From assembly GCA_963974485.1 (NCBI GenBank), contig CAXBBS010000015.1:1-38779 (forward strand): a stretch of 38,779 bases of DNA, in the 5' to 3' direction. Position 1 is the stretch's first letter, and each line of letters starts with the position of its first letter. Under the pieces are notes generated by a model. The model was given only the letters and a program-made list of their open reading frames with translations. It made no database searches and had not been told where the DNA came from. A program made the position numbers and the translations under genes. Shown here piece by piece: positions 1 to 8,873 of the stretch. Origin of the DNA: JAALKW01 sp963974485. Its GTDB lineage: Bacteria; Pseudomonadota; Gammaproteobacteria; Legionellales; Legionellaceae.

Positions 1-908
1 AGGACCTTGATTTTACACCCGAGCAGATGGTCGCCATGGCTTCGAATGGTGGCGGTGCGCAAGCCCTTAAAACCGTATGTGTATCTTATCAAACACTGCA
101 GGACCTTGGCTTTACACAAGAGCAGATCGTCGCTATGGCTTCGAACGATGGCGGTGCGCAAGCCCTTAAAACCGTGTGTGACGCCTATCAAAACCTGAAA
201 AATCTTGGCTTTACACAAGAGCAGATCGTCGCCATGGCATCAAATAATGGCGGCTCACAAACCCTTAAAACCGTGTGTGACGCCTATCAAAACCTGAAAA
301 ACCTTGGCTTTACACAAGAGCAGATCGTCGCCATGGCATCAAATAATGGCGGTGCACAAGCATTAAAAATGGTCACAGCACACGCCTCAAACCTTCTACA
401 GGCTGGATACTCCTTAGAAAAAATTACTGTCTTAGCGGCTCGTATGGGAGGAGCTGGAAAAATTTATCAAACACATCAAGCGCTATCAGACATATCGCTT
501 GAGGATATAACGCTCCTCTTTGAAATCCTAGAAAATCATGAGCCCAACAGCACAGATATATACGAGCCCTCCTTTTTTGAATCCATTTTCTCTGATGGGC
601 AAACTGCCATCACTCAGCATGCTGATAATACGCAGCATGAACAGCATGAAGACGCGTTTGACGAACTCTTTCATTTTGATGACAGTGACGATGAAATACT
701 GAAACCTGAAACACAACACAACCTTAATCACCACGCTTTTTTCAAAGAGAACACGTCCAAACGATCTTATAAATCTTCAATTGACGACAACAACACATGC
801 GACGAAGACAACCCAAGCCAGCGTATACGACCACTACCTCTTTTCAATTGGTATACGCCAAAATCTAACGATAACGTTATTGGAACATATGCTGATTGTT
901 TGCCTTGA
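1..908 (+). CDS. TALE-like (TAL effector-like) repeat DNA-binding protein, 5' end outside window
   Basis: The frame is open from the first bases, so the gene starts upstream. Four 33-residue units occupy nt 12-407, each of the form F-T-x-E-Q-[IM]-V-A-M-A-S-N-x-G-G. This matches the Xanthomonas TALE repeat (LTPEQVVAIASN-x-GG-KQALETV) almost position by position. The residue pairs at positions 12/13 are NG, ND, NN, NN; in known TALE and Bat proteins these read T, C, G/A, G/A. A degenerate fifth unit (from nt 408, pair RM) caps the array, as the last half-repeat does in TALEs. The remaining roughly 150 residues are not TALE-like and look disordered; they contain an acidic/aromatic patch (nt 651-701). 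Related short proteins are known from Burkholderia rhizoxinica (Bat) and marine metagenomes (MOrTL). The DNA-binding role follows from the family. Whether it acts in a host nucleus or in the bacterium is not shown. Confidence 0.93.
   Translation, partial: DLDFTPEQMVAMASNGGGAQALKTVCVSYQTLQDLGFTQEQIVAMASNDGGAQALKTVCDAYQNLKNLGFTQEQIVAMASNNGGSQTLKTVCDAYQNLKNLGFTQEQIVAMASNNGGAQALKMVTAHASNLLQAGYSLEKITVLAARMGGAGKIYQTHQALSDISLEDITLLFEILENHEPNSTDIYEPSFFESIFSDGQTAITQHADNTQHEQHEDAFDELFHFDDSDDEILKPETQHNLNHHAFFKENTSKRSYKSSIDDNNTCDEDNPSQRIRPLPLFNWYTPKSNDNVIGTYADCLP
12..407 (+). repeat. Four tandem 99-bp TALE-like repeat units
   Basis: Units at 12-110, 111-209, 210-308 and 309-407 are in register at exactly 99 bp (33 codons) and are nearly identical at DNA level, especially the second to fourth. 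The array certainly continues upstream, because the sequence before nt 12 encodes the D-L-D end of a preceding unit. Main differences fall at the base-specifying codons and toward the end of each unit. Confidence 0.95.
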
Positions 909-924
909 CTAACCTGCGTATAAT
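896..924 (+). promoter_or_regulatory. Putative sigma-70 promoter for the 1188-residue gene
   Basis: TTGTTT (896-901), a 17-bp spacer and TATAAT (919-924) lie across the stop codon of the TALE-like gene. A transcript starting near 931 would have an 85-nt leader before the ATG at 1017. This suggests the downstream gene has its own promoter. Confidence 0.5.
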
Positions 925-1016
925 TCACGCATATCATTCGAGTCTTACAAATCTATTTATACACTACCCGATGAGACTTGTTCACCCTATCTTTTATTTT
1001 GGATACCCCCACGCTT

Positions 1017-4000
1017 ATGAAAAAAACATTCATCTCAGCCTTTGAAGCAAAGTTCCAAGTCGTCGCATTACAGCATTTAATGATTAGTCGTATAGAAAAA
1101 CTTCATGCGCTTCAGCTTAAACAAGAAGCGGAAGGTGTGGCTCCTGGAGAACGCCCTGTGATCACGTTTAAACCTTTAAGCCGGGAAATGAGCGCACAAA
1201 CACAAACAGACATTGATTCTTCAACGTTTAATGAGCAGGATTATCAGGTATTACCTAAATCAGTAAAAGAGAAACTCTCTTGGGTAGAAAAAAATCTGAC
1301 GCGTGCAGATACAAGCAACCAAGCTATTTTTGATGATGTCTGCAGCATATTCAATGCCTTAAGAAAAGAATCTAAGTTTTACACAAATCAAGCGCACATT
1401 CAGCAATGCTTGAAGCTTGCGGTTCTGTGTGTGGAGCGTTTATTTGCACAAACAATCGTATCGACGGATGCGAAAAAATACTGTCGAATAACCCAACGCA
1501 TGTTCCAATATTATTTTTCACAGGCCAATGATAACCGTAAGATGTTAGCCCTTCATTTGCAATTTAGAGATATCATAAAAAGCGATGATGCTCTGATTTA
1601 TTTAATACAAGATGAGGTGGATGGTGCTTTCTTAGATACAGAAGAAGCAATACATAAGACAACACAAACACGTTTATCACAAGCCCCAGATACGCCAGAA
1701 GAGCAGTCTTTACCAAACCCAGAAAACCCGCTCAGCCACAAATTTTCAGAACGTTGGGCTAAACTGCAATCAGCCTCGATAAAACCTAAAGCATTACAGG
1801 CTAAGCTATCCAACTTATCACATGAGATTTCACAGCATGCCTATGCACACAAACATAATACAAACCCCACGGACTGGAAAGCGTTTTTATCATTAGCCTT
1901 AGCCGTTGAAGCACGTTTGATTGAACACATGCAGACATCTCGTAGCCCGAATGCTATTCATCCATTATCTAAAGCGATGCAAAGATCTGCGCATTATTTT
2001 CGATTATTACATATACATTATCAGCACGTAGGAGCTTCAAAAACATTGATAGCCGAGCTTAAACAATCCTATGAACTGATGGAAGCGCGCTCAACCAATT
2101 ACGAACAAATGCTTGCTTGTTATTATGTCGAAACCTCAGAGAAAACATCTTCGGCAGAAAAAGAAAATGCACGTCAAGTGCGTGCCTCCTATCAATCCGA
2201 AATGCGAGATGAAACAACGGCTTTATGCGCACAATTCCGAGAATTAAGCCAACCGCTAGGCACGGCTGTAGCACTCAGAAAGAAGTCCAAACCAGTCCAA
2301 GACATATCCATTGAAAACCGTCGTACGTTACTCGAGACAAACTTATTAGCCGGCAGCAAATCACCTTATGATTTATATCAAGACGCTAGAAAATATCTCA
2401 ACGCCGTTTTAAATCAAGCTTCACCCAAGTCAGACTATGATGTCACGTACTTACATCAACTGGATAATCACTATGATGCCAGTGTGAACGGTATTTTTGA
2501 TCCGTTAGAGTCCGAACAACTACTAGCCTTGGCTTTGGGCGACAACAGAAGCATGCTGAAACGTGCGGTAGAATTATATTATGAAGCAAAATGTCGGCAC
2601 GCGGATACGCTGTATACAATGCATCCGTCCGACAACTTTATTACGACGGAAAGATTTTGCACGCACTTTCGACGAGAAGCTTATGCGTTTTTATTACAAA
2701 GCTGTGAGCCTGGATATAAAATTCAAAATATCACTCTATTCAAAAAAAACTGCTTAGGTATTCTTCATGCAGAAACCTATCGTGCGCCCTTACTTGAAGC
2801 TCTCGCAAGGCACCAGCTTGATGCGATAGCACCACGCCTGGCTGCTGAGGCAGCATCTGAGAAACTCGCCGAAAAAGATGATGGCACGCATATAGAAACA
2901 TCCACACCAAAAATCAACATTTTATTACATAAAGCACCCAAAATCGCACCAGCTGTGAAAGCCCTTGATGAAGAAACCATTTGGGAACGACTTTGTGCAG
3001 AGTATGCCGTTAAATCGGTTGATTTCAATGATTATCTGAACAAAATAAAGCACGAAGGCTTAACCGATGAAACCGCTGAGTTTTTATATGACGCGATAAC
3101 AAATTCAGATAGGCGCTTGTTACTAAACGAAGATAATAAAACGGCGTTTTTTAGTCTCTATGACATGCTTTTAACACAGCATTATAAACCTCAAGAATAT
3201 GAGGCTTTGGAGGATACCAAAGCAGATAATATTTTAAATGCAAAAAAGGACGCTGAAATTCCTGCAGATAAACGGATGCCCAAGACCATTAAACTTGGTG
3301 GAGCTTTACTTCAGTATAGCCGTCTTTATAACTCTAAACGACAGTTAGACTGCTTATTTTCACTTGGCGATAGTTACCTAAACCTTCTCAAGATCGCTCC
3401 TACACGCGCCTATAAAAAACGAGCGGAAGAGGTTTATAGAGAAGCGCTCACTCATGTAAAAAAGATGGAAAATGCGGCTGATGTGATGCGCACGATTATG
3501 GATGCAATGCGTCTGATTAAAGCCGTTGTGTTTGAACGCGAGCAAGCAAATATTGACGCACTTGAAAATAGTACGTTAAGAAAAGACAAAAAAAACCGTT
3601 TAATGAACTATCGATTGTTTCAATCAATAGAAAATACATCGATTGATCTTGAGTATCGAGCACAGATAATACATCAGTTAGGTGATAACCTCATACTTCG
3701 CTCGCAGATCAATAACTTAGCTTTTCCCATAACAAATGCTAGAGAATATAGTGCTAATACGGCTTTGTTTTTGCAACATTTATATCAAGAGCAAAAATCA
3801 ATTCTGTCAATACTTTCTGGGCACATATCTGCTATGTGGCAGTGGTATATCGGTCTTCCTGCGGATGTGGGTGAGCATTATTTAGAACCATTAAAAAAAC
3901 ATCATGCATTATTACTTGATTATTGTGCAACAATGGAGGATTTACGAGACGACCAATTATTATCACTGCCAGAAGCCATGATCCAACCGTTTAAAACAAT

Positions 4001-4583
4001 CCTCCCGGATATCGAAGATAAAATACAACGCGTAAGTACGATAAAAGAAACCCTCCCGACCCTTGATGATATAAGAAAACAAAAAACACGCGAGTTCTCG
4101 TTGATCATACCGAGTGATTTTCGTGAGCTTTCAAATTTATCCGAAGAAGTTAAACTCGCAATCAAACTCATTGATGATAGCAAGTATTGGCTAGCACTTG
4201 AATTGATGGCCTCCTTCCAAAGCCAGGGCTTCACGACCAAACAGGAAGTTCAGCCAGTATTATTTTTAAATGCGTGCATACTAAAATGGCTTGTGACAAT
4301 TATTTCCTCACCTCATTTTAAGGCCTCACTTGGCGATAATAATGCCTTAATAACAAGTTATGAGCATAGCGTTCAAGCGATATTAGATATACAACATAAG
4401 TGTTTACATAAAGCTAAAAAGAACAACAAATTATTAAATAAAATGTGTGATGCCTTAGCACAAAACACCTTATCTGTACTGGATGGTGAAGCGTATCTTC
4501 AAGCGTGCAGTATATTTAATACAACGGATGAAACAGCGTCGGATGATATTAAGAACGCCTGTATATCACAAAGTCATCGTTGA
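1017..4583 (+). CDS. Large helical protein of unknown function (1188 aa)
   Basis: I do not recognise a family. The ATG at 1017 (M-K-K-T-F-I-S-A-F-E-A) is preferred; the frame extends back only to a TTG at 978. The protein has no signal peptide or membrane segment and is rich in Leu, Ala, Glu and Lys with heptad-like helical stretches. The section around nt 3290-3560 (Y-x-x-R-L-Y-N then A-E-E-V-Y-R-E-A-L) resembles TPR-type helix pairs but is not a clear match. Low-complexity Thr/Pro/Ser stretches near nt 1660-1740 look like a linker. It lies about 110 bp downstream of the TALE-like gene and has its own predicted promoter. Large unrecognised cytosolic helical proteins are common among secreted effectors of Legionellales, so an effector role is possible but only inferred. 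Confidence 0.8.
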   Translation: MKKTFISAFEAKFQVVALQHLMISRIEKLHALQLKQEAEGVAPGERPVITFKPLSREMSAQTQTDIDSSTFNEQDYQVLPKSVKEKLSWVEKNLTRADTSNQAIFDDVCSIFNALRKESKFYTNQAHIQQCLKLAVLCVERLFAQTIVSTDAKKYCRITQRMFQYYFSQANDNRKMLALHLQFRDIIKSDDALIYLIQDEVDGAFLDTEEAIHKTTQTRLSQAPDTPEEQSLPNPENPLSHKFSERWAKLQSASIKPKALQAKLSNLSHEISQHAYAHKHNTNPTDWKAFLSLALAVEARLIEHMQTSRSPNAIHPLSKAMQRSAHYFRLLHIHYQHVGASKTLIAELKQSYELMEARSTNYEQMLACYYVETSEKTSSAEKENARQVRASYQSEMRDETTALCAQFRELSQPLGTAVALRKKSKPVQDISIENRRTLLETNLLAGSKSPYDLYQDARKYLNAVLNQASPKSDYDVTYLHQLDNHYDASVNGIFDPLESEQLLALALGDNRSMLKRAVELYYEAKCRHADTLYTMHPSDNFITTERFCTHFRREAYAFLLQSCEPGYKIQNITLFKKNCLGILHAETYRAPLLEALARHQLDAIAPRLAAEAASEKLAEKDDGTHIETSTPKINILLHKAPKIAPAVKALDEETIWERLCAEYAVKSVDFNDYLNKIKHEGLTDETAEFLYDAITNSDRRLLLNEDNKTAFFSLYDMLLTQHYKPQEYEALEDTKADNILNAKKDAEIPADKRMPKTIKLGGALLQYSRLYNSKRQLDCLFSLGDSYLNLLKIAPTRAYKKRAEEVYREALTHVKKMENAADVMRTIMDAMRLIKAVVFEREQANIDALENSTLRKDKKNRLMNYRLFQSIENTSIDLEYRAQIIHQLGDNLILRSQINNLAFPITNAREYSANTALFLQHLYQEQKSILSILSGHISAMWQWYIGLPADVGEHYLEPLKKHHALLLDYCATMEDLRDDQLLSLPEAMIQPFKTILPDIEDKIQRVSTIKETLPTLDDIRKQKTREFSLIIPSDFRELSNLSEEVKLAIKLIDDSKYWLALELMASFQSQGFTTKQEVQPVLFLNACILKWLVTIISSPHFKASLGDNNALITSYEHSVQAILDIQHKCLHKAKKNNKLLNKMCDALAQNTLSVLDGEAYLQACSIFNTTDETASDDIKNACISQSHR

Positions 4584-4601
4584 AAAAATAGCCCGAGATA
4601 A

Positions 4602-5333
4602 TCAATCAGGAGAGCTTGCCCGATACACGTTGTTTGTATGGGTGAGCCGCCCTTCATCATCTGAGTAAATATTAGGCCACATGGACATGCGTACAAACAT
4701 TCGCCAACCAGGTTGCGTGGCTGGTTGTGCTCGATGTGGCGTTATAGAATCAAATTCAATCATCTGGCCATCATGATTGGTATAAATCTCAGGTTGTTCT
4801 TTTTCTATGGCCGCATTTAAATCCTCCCATAATTGAGGATCTTCTCCAAACAAAGTAAATTTATTTTTTAGAAATTGAGTATTACTCACGCCATACGTAT
4901 TATTAGAATCAGAATCAGAATCAGAAAAAGTACAAACAATATAATTATTCGTATTCAGTGTGTTATTTATTGAGTATGAGCCATCACAATGCCATCCTGG
5001 CTGAGCGGGATAGTCTCCCGGTTCTAAGTTGTGGATTCGACAATCGATCTTATTCACCATGTCTAACGCTCGTGTATTTTTTACATACTCATCTGGAATC
5101 GCATCTAAAAATTGGTTCATAATTTCCCCACCGTGCTTACGAGCAAAATGAGGCGAAGCGGCAATCAATCCTTGTTCGTTTTGAATCTGATGTGCAGAAA
5201 AAACGCCGGGCAGCTTTGTAAGCAAACGATAATTAGGATGAAACTCAAATTTTGTATTGGCACTCAAATAACGCGCGCCATTCATCAGCGCATTAGGGAA
5301 GCGAACGTTAAATAACCTATAGTGGAGCATCAT
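4602..5333 (-). CDS. 2-oxoglutarate/Fe(II)-dependent dioxygenase-like protein
   Basis: The 243-residue protein carries W-H-C-D-G (H115-x-D117) and, downstream, P-H-R-A-Q-P-A (H200) followed 11 residues later by R211. This is the His-Asp...His...Arg layout of the double-stranded beta-helix 2OG oxygenases: two His and one Asp bind iron, and Arg binds the 2OG carboxylate. The HxD-to-H spacing of about 85 residues is normal for the fold. A Ser/Asp stretch at residues 137-143 comes from an AGAATC hexamer repeat in the DNA (about nt 4905-4925) and is probably a surface loop. The substrate cannot be told. It converges on the 1188-residue gene with an 18-bp gap. There is no signal peptide, so it is probably cytosolic. 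Family call moderately sure. Confidence 0.65.
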   Translation of the reverse strand: MMLHYRLFNVRFPNALMNGARYLSANTKFEFHPNYRLLTKLPGVFSAHQIQNEQGLIAASPHFARKHGGEIMNQFLDAIPDEYVKNTRALDMVNKIDCRIHNLEPGDYPAQPGWHCDGSYSINNTLNTNNYIVCTFSDSDSDSNNTYGVSNTQFLKNKFTLFGEDPQLWEDLNAAIEKEQPEIYTNHDGQMIEFDSITPHRAQPATQPGWRMFVRMSMWPNIYSDDEGRLTHTNNVYRASSPD

Positions 5334-5404
5334 ATTCAGCCTTGATTATGGCAAACAAACGTCCGTTGCCTATTGTTCAGAAGTGCGTTTTTATTTATGC
5401 ATTT

Positions 5405-5581
5405 TTATACGCAAATTCGTATTGTTTTTTTTAACACGTCAGTGTAGCTTGCGGATAATAACCGTTTTTGCTCGTATTCACTCACTGTATCAGCGAACTC
5501 AACGGCTCGAATTGAATTGATTGAAATCTTAGGGAAGCAATTAGCCTGAATGATACCAGATTCAATCGCTTTGCCACATAC
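5405..5581 (-). pseudogene. Possible small gene remnant, 58 codons
   Basis: The 287 bp between the dioxygenase-like gene and the beta-propeller gene hold an open frame on the minus strand ending at a TAA (5405-5407). It is read as C-G-K-A-I-E-S-G-I-I-Q-A..., ending ...V-L-K-K-T-I-R-I-C-V. It has no ATG and no ribosome binding site, and is closed upstream by a TAA at 5582-5584. The composition looks protein-like, so it may be the tail of a lost gene. I recognise no family, and it may be chance. Confidence 0.2.
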
Positions 5582-5620
5582 TTAAGATCTACCGTTCAAG
5601 AAACAATACAACAAACCTCG

Positions 5621-6919
5621 CTACCTCACCAAAACACCTGCAGGCCTATCAAACCCGGATCCGAGCGAGTCAACACAATTAAATAATGCCCCTGTTTCTG
5701 ACTGAACCGAGCACATAAATAATTGATTAAGCGCTTCGTTAGGAATATAAGCAACATCCCCTAATAAATTAAATGCAAGATTTCCTGTCCCATCAAAATT
5801 ACCCTCGGTCACCACACATGAAGATAGTAATCCCGCTCCTGTGGTATCCACAGCACAGCGTGTAACCGTATTACTGGTATTATTCGTAATGTATGCATAT
5901 GCTCCTGATGGACTCAGCATAATACCTTCAGGCCCATCAAAATTATTACCCGAACTATCATCACAACTGGTGACTGTCGTTCCAACAATATTGCACACAG
6001 AGATTGTATTCGCTGTGAAATTCGAAACATAAGCTCGCGTGCCCGTATTATTAATCGTCATGTCGGATGGAAGATCAAACGTCGCGCTTCGATTATTAAC
6101 ACATCCGCTTAAATTGCCCGTTGTTGGGTCAATATCACATGCTGAAACGCTACCGGTGCCAACACCTACGGCTCCACCACCATTGGATGCGTAAAGTATT
6201 GATCCATCAGGACTGATAGCCACACCAAACGGGAGATCAAAATCGCTCCCACCGGCATCAACACAAGCCCCAACGGTACCCGTGGTGCGGTCAAAAGGAC
6301 AACGGGAAAGGGTACTTGCACCCGAATCGGTCACATACAACATGTTATTGTGTGGATTGATGGTCAGTGCTTCAGGCGTTGTAAACCCCGTGGCTGCAAC
6401 AGAGCAACCGCCTAACAATCGGCCTTCAGAGCCCAGCTGACAAGACGATAAGGTGCCACTGCCTTGGTTGGCTACAAAAACGAATTGTCCTGGACTTGTC
6501 GAGGAAAATCCAAGGCTTTGCGCAGGGCTTGGTTCCGAGCACAAAAACAAATCGGGATTTGTACTATCACCTTGCGCTTTACAGACTTTAGGTCCACCTA
6601 AAATACCGGATGCAGACATTTGGCTTGCATTAATTTCTAAATCGAGCAAACAACTTTGCTGTGGCGCTAACGTAAACGGCGCTTGACATGCACCGGCTTC
6701 CGTTGTGATTTGACTCACGCCTGCAATGGGCACGGTTGTTAACGTACGCGTGGTTTGCGTGGTATTCGTTACTAGATATTGAACATTTTGTTTGAAATTA
6801 CTGGGTAATAATGCAGCCGTGACCGTACCCGCCGTAGGCACCACCGTAAACTTCGCTTGAGGTGCGGCCTGTAAAGCTCCTGATAAGATGAGGAGTAAAA
6901 AAGCATGTCTAAGTTTCAT
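5621..6919 (-). CDS. Secreted beta-propeller (YVTN/NHL/lactonase-like) protein
   Basis: The 432-residue protein starts at the ATG at 6919, chosen because a GAG lies 8-10 nt upstream and the N-terminus is a clean signal peptide (M-K-L-R-H-A-F-L-L-L-I...L-Q-A-A). A longer frame reaches 6973 but would place 18 extra residues before the signal. After an N-terminal beta-sandwich-like region with paired cysteines come repeated blades of about 45 residues of the type F-D-x-P-x-G-[IV]-x-[IL]-[SN]-P-x-G-x-x-[AL]-Y-[VI]-x-N-x-x-x-[NG]-T-[VI]-x-x-C. These are typical of seven-bladed lactonase-like propellers, and regular Cys residues suggest disulfides. It is the last gene of a leftward cluster, 13 bp after the previous stop. 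Enzyme activity is not evident; it may be a periplasmic or surface binding protein. Confidence 0.8.
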   Translation of the reverse strand: MKLRHAFLLLILSGALQAAPQAKFTVVPTAGTVTAALLPSNFKQNVQYLVTNTTQTTRTLTTVPIAGVSQITTEAGACQAPFTLAPQQSCLLDLEINASQMSASGILGGPKVCKAQGDSTNPDLFLCSEPSPAQSLGFSSTSPGQFVFVANQGSGTLSSCQLGSEGRLLGGCSVAATGFTTPEALTINPHNNMLYVTDSGASTLSRCPFDRTTGTVGACVDAGGSDFDLPFGVAISPDGSILYASNGGGAVGVGTGSVSACDIDPTTGNLSGCVNNRSATFDLPSDMTINNTGTRAYVSNFTANTISVCNIVGTTVTSCDDSSGNNFDGPEGIMLSPSGAYAYITNNTSNTVTRCAVDTTGAGLLSSCVVTEGNFDGTGNLAFNLLGDVAYIPNEALNQLFMCSVQSETGALFNCVDSLGSGFDRPAGVLVR

Positions 6920-6932
6920 AGTTATCTCGTAT

Positions 6933-7709
6933 TTATATGATATAAAATAGCGAACATTGTACTTGTTGCGCATACATATGCTTCGATGACAAACCTTGAT
7001 TCATGGTCTGCCCTGCGGCTCGTCCTAATTGATTCTGTCCCCAATCAGAAAACTCATAGCCTACCGCTGCTTGGAGATGACTCATGAGAGGTTTTTGAAG
7101 CCCGACACCGAGCGTGTAAGAAAACGCTGTTTTTGTGTACGCGGCAAAACTTGGCGCGGGTACTTCCTCTGGAATTTTAGGTGTTTCTGAATAGTTGTAT
7201 GCGCGATTAAAGCCCACGCCTAAACTTCCACTAATATAAGGCTCAAGAACATAATCAAACTCACCTAACAGCCTTGCTTTCAGTGCAACATACGTATGGT
7301 TTATTTTGTAGGCATAATTAAAATTATTAAAGTTCGGATTAGCATCTTCCCACACATCACCCGACACATCGGCATCACCACTCCAGGCCACCACAAGACC
7401 CAACTGCGCCATCACAGGTTGTGTTAATAAGCGCGGATGCAATAACTTCTGGCCTGCTAAAAATAATTCAGCCGTCACAAACGTGTCGTTACTATTGTTT
7501 GCAATATAGCTTTTTTGCACGTCTGGTTGTACATAAAACGTCTGTGTTTTATTAACCGAGGCCCACGTTGGGCCAGCACTTAAACCAACCAAAGGCTTCC
7601 ATGTATTAGATTCTTGCTCCATATTCATTCCGCCGGCCATGCTATCAGCAAAGCAAAACATCGCGCAGACACCCATGATATTAGATAAAATTTTTGCGTT
7701 AAAAAACAT
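6933..7709 (-). CDS. Outer-membrane beta-barrel protein (OmpW/OprF-type porin-like)
   Basis: The 258-residue protein has an N-terminal signal-like segment (residues 1-25, ending near M-A-G-G). Alternating hydrophobic strands follow, and it ends Q-V-Q-C-S-L-F-Y-I-I, an aromatic terminal strand as in outer-membrane barrels. Internal strands such as P-Y-I-S-G-S-L-G-V-G-F and Y-T-L-G-V-G-L-Q-K-P-L resemble the small 8-stranded surface-antigen family. It sits 15 bp after the Lpg1974-like gene and 13 bp before the beta-propeller gene, so the three probably share a transcript. An AGGAATGGGA stretch precedes the ATG. Its ligand or role cannot be deduced. Confidence 0.75.
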   Translation of the reverse strand: MFFNAKILSNIMGVCAMFCFADSMAGGMNMEQESNTWKPLVGLSAGPTWASVNKTQTFYVQPDVQKSYIANNSNDTFVTAELFLAGQKLLHPRLLTQPVMAQLGLVVAWSGDADVSGDVWEDANPNFNNFNYAYKINHTYVALKARLLGEFDYVLEPYISGSLGVGFNRAYNYSETPKIPEEVPAPSFAAYTKTAFSYTLGVGLQKPLMSHLQAAVGYEFSDWGQNQLGRAAGQTMNQGLSSKHMYAQQVQCSLFYII

Positions 7710-7724
7710 GTCGTTTTCCCATTC

Positions 7725-8846
7725 CTAAGCTAAGGCAACATTGAGCTTGATGTAAGGTCCATTAAAATTAAACGCCTGATTTTTAATATCTGAAGACACG
7801 ATAGCCATCGTACCGGTGGAGAATTCAGGCGTGACAACATACGTTCCCGGTTGCACCAAGGTACTCGGATTCACCGTTGAAATACCGTTGATATACGATG
7901 CAAAACGATACCCCAGCTCCACATTAAATTTAGGTATGTTCACGCCCGTATAATTATAAAACAGCCCTAATTTCCCATCGAAACCCGGAACGACTTGGGT
8001 TGTATCAGGCACTGTGATTTCTTGATGGCTGGTACCTATGCCAAGCGTCGTGAGCCGCGTCGATGTTGATGTAAATCGGTCGTGAATACTCATGTTTCCA
8101 GCAGTCAACGTCCCTAAAAACTCACCCAAGATACCCACACCATGCGTGACTGTGTAAGCAACATTAAAACCAAGATCGGGACCTACCCCTAGGTAATCCG
8201 ATGTATTTTGCAGCTGGAAAGAAAAAGCCGGATCGGGAGCTAAAGCATAACTGTAATCTGTACCAGGCACACCGACCATATCGCTAAAAACCGTCGTTAA
8301 TTTTTGTTTGATCTTTAATACATTGATACCACCAAATAATCGCGCGCGTAACTTAGGATGAGGCTCAAAAAGGCGGGCGGCATTCAAGGCAATGCTATCA
8401 AAATCAAACGTCACCGAGCTATCGGCACGTTTAATACCGAACACAGGCGGGCTTTGCTCAAACGGTGGCGAAACAAACTCTATCGATGACAGAGCCGTTG
8501 TTCGTGCGGCTTGTTTAAACGACGTATCCCGGGTATTCAAATGAACCCAACCTAGCGATGCTTGATGTATATTATCTGGCAATAGATAATGACCACCCGC
8601 CTCAAAACCCGGTGAGTAATCTGGTTTTAATGCTTGGTAATGCCAGCTTTGATAGTAAGGCTGCGTACCCGAAACAAAAACCGCGTAATTCAAATTACCG
8701 GCGTGAGGTTGCAAGTATAATAAGCCGAGATAAACGTCAGCATTTTTTTTATTAAAGACAGCTTCTGCAAATGCACAGTTTTGTGCAATGCCCCCAAGCA
8801 TCATGCCTAAGACCAAGGCTGATTTTATATATTTTTTAGACTTCAT
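7725..8846 (-). CDS. Lpg1974-family pore-forming outer membrane protein (Legionella OMP)
   Basis: The 373-residue protein has a signal peptide (M-K-S-K-K-Y-I-K-S-A-L-V-L-G-M-M-L-G-G-I, cleavage near A-F-A). Landmarks of the Legionella major-OMP-like family follow: an early V-Y-L-G-L-L-Y-L-Q-P strand, P-G-F-E-A-G-G-H-Y, and F-x-F-D-S-I-A-L-N-A-A-R-L-F-E. Later come R-A-R-L-F-G-G-I-N, Y-L-G-V-G-P-D-L-G-F-N-V-A-Y and a final F-N-G-P-Y-I-K-L-N-V-A-L-A strand. Family members form pores in the outer membrane and are characteristic of Legionella and relatives, making this one of the best taxonomic clues in the window. AGGAA lies 7 nt before the ATG. It is the third gene of the leftward cluster. Confidence 0.88.
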   Translation of the reverse strand: MKSKKYIKSALVLGMMLGGIAQNCAFAEAVFNKKNADVYLGLLYLQPHAGNLNYAVFVSGTQPYYQSWHYQALKPDYSPGFEAGGHYLLPDNIHQASLGWVHLNTRDTSFKQAARTTALSSIEFVSPPFEQSPPVFGIKRADSSVTFDFDSIALNAARLFEPHPKLRARLFGGINVLKIKQKLTTVFSDMVGVPGTDYSYALAPDPAFSFQLQNTSDYLGVGPDLGFNVAYTVTHGVGILGEFLGTLTAGNMSIHDRFTSTSTRLTTLGIGTSHQEITVPDTTQVVPGFDGKLGLFYNYTGVNIPKFNVELGYRFASYINGISTVNPSTLVQPGTYVVTPEFSTGTMAIVSSDIKNQAFNFNGPYIKLNVALA

Positions 8847-8873
8847 CCTGAAGTTCCTATATCTGACGTTATT

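Noticed and set aside
12..407. Regular 99-bp repeats considered as a CRISPR or satellite array
   Set aside because: There are no unique spacers, the period is a whole number of codons, and the translation gives TALE-like repeats.
905..924. TTGACT closely followed by TATAAT as a promoter pair
   Set aside because: The spacer is only 8 bp. The TTGTTT at 896-901 with a 17-bp spacer is a better partner for the same TATAAT.
4905..4925. AGAATC hexamer repeats considered as a phase-variable tract
   Set aside because: Units of six bases do not shift the frame, so they only lengthen a Ser/Asp loop of the dioxygenase-like protein.
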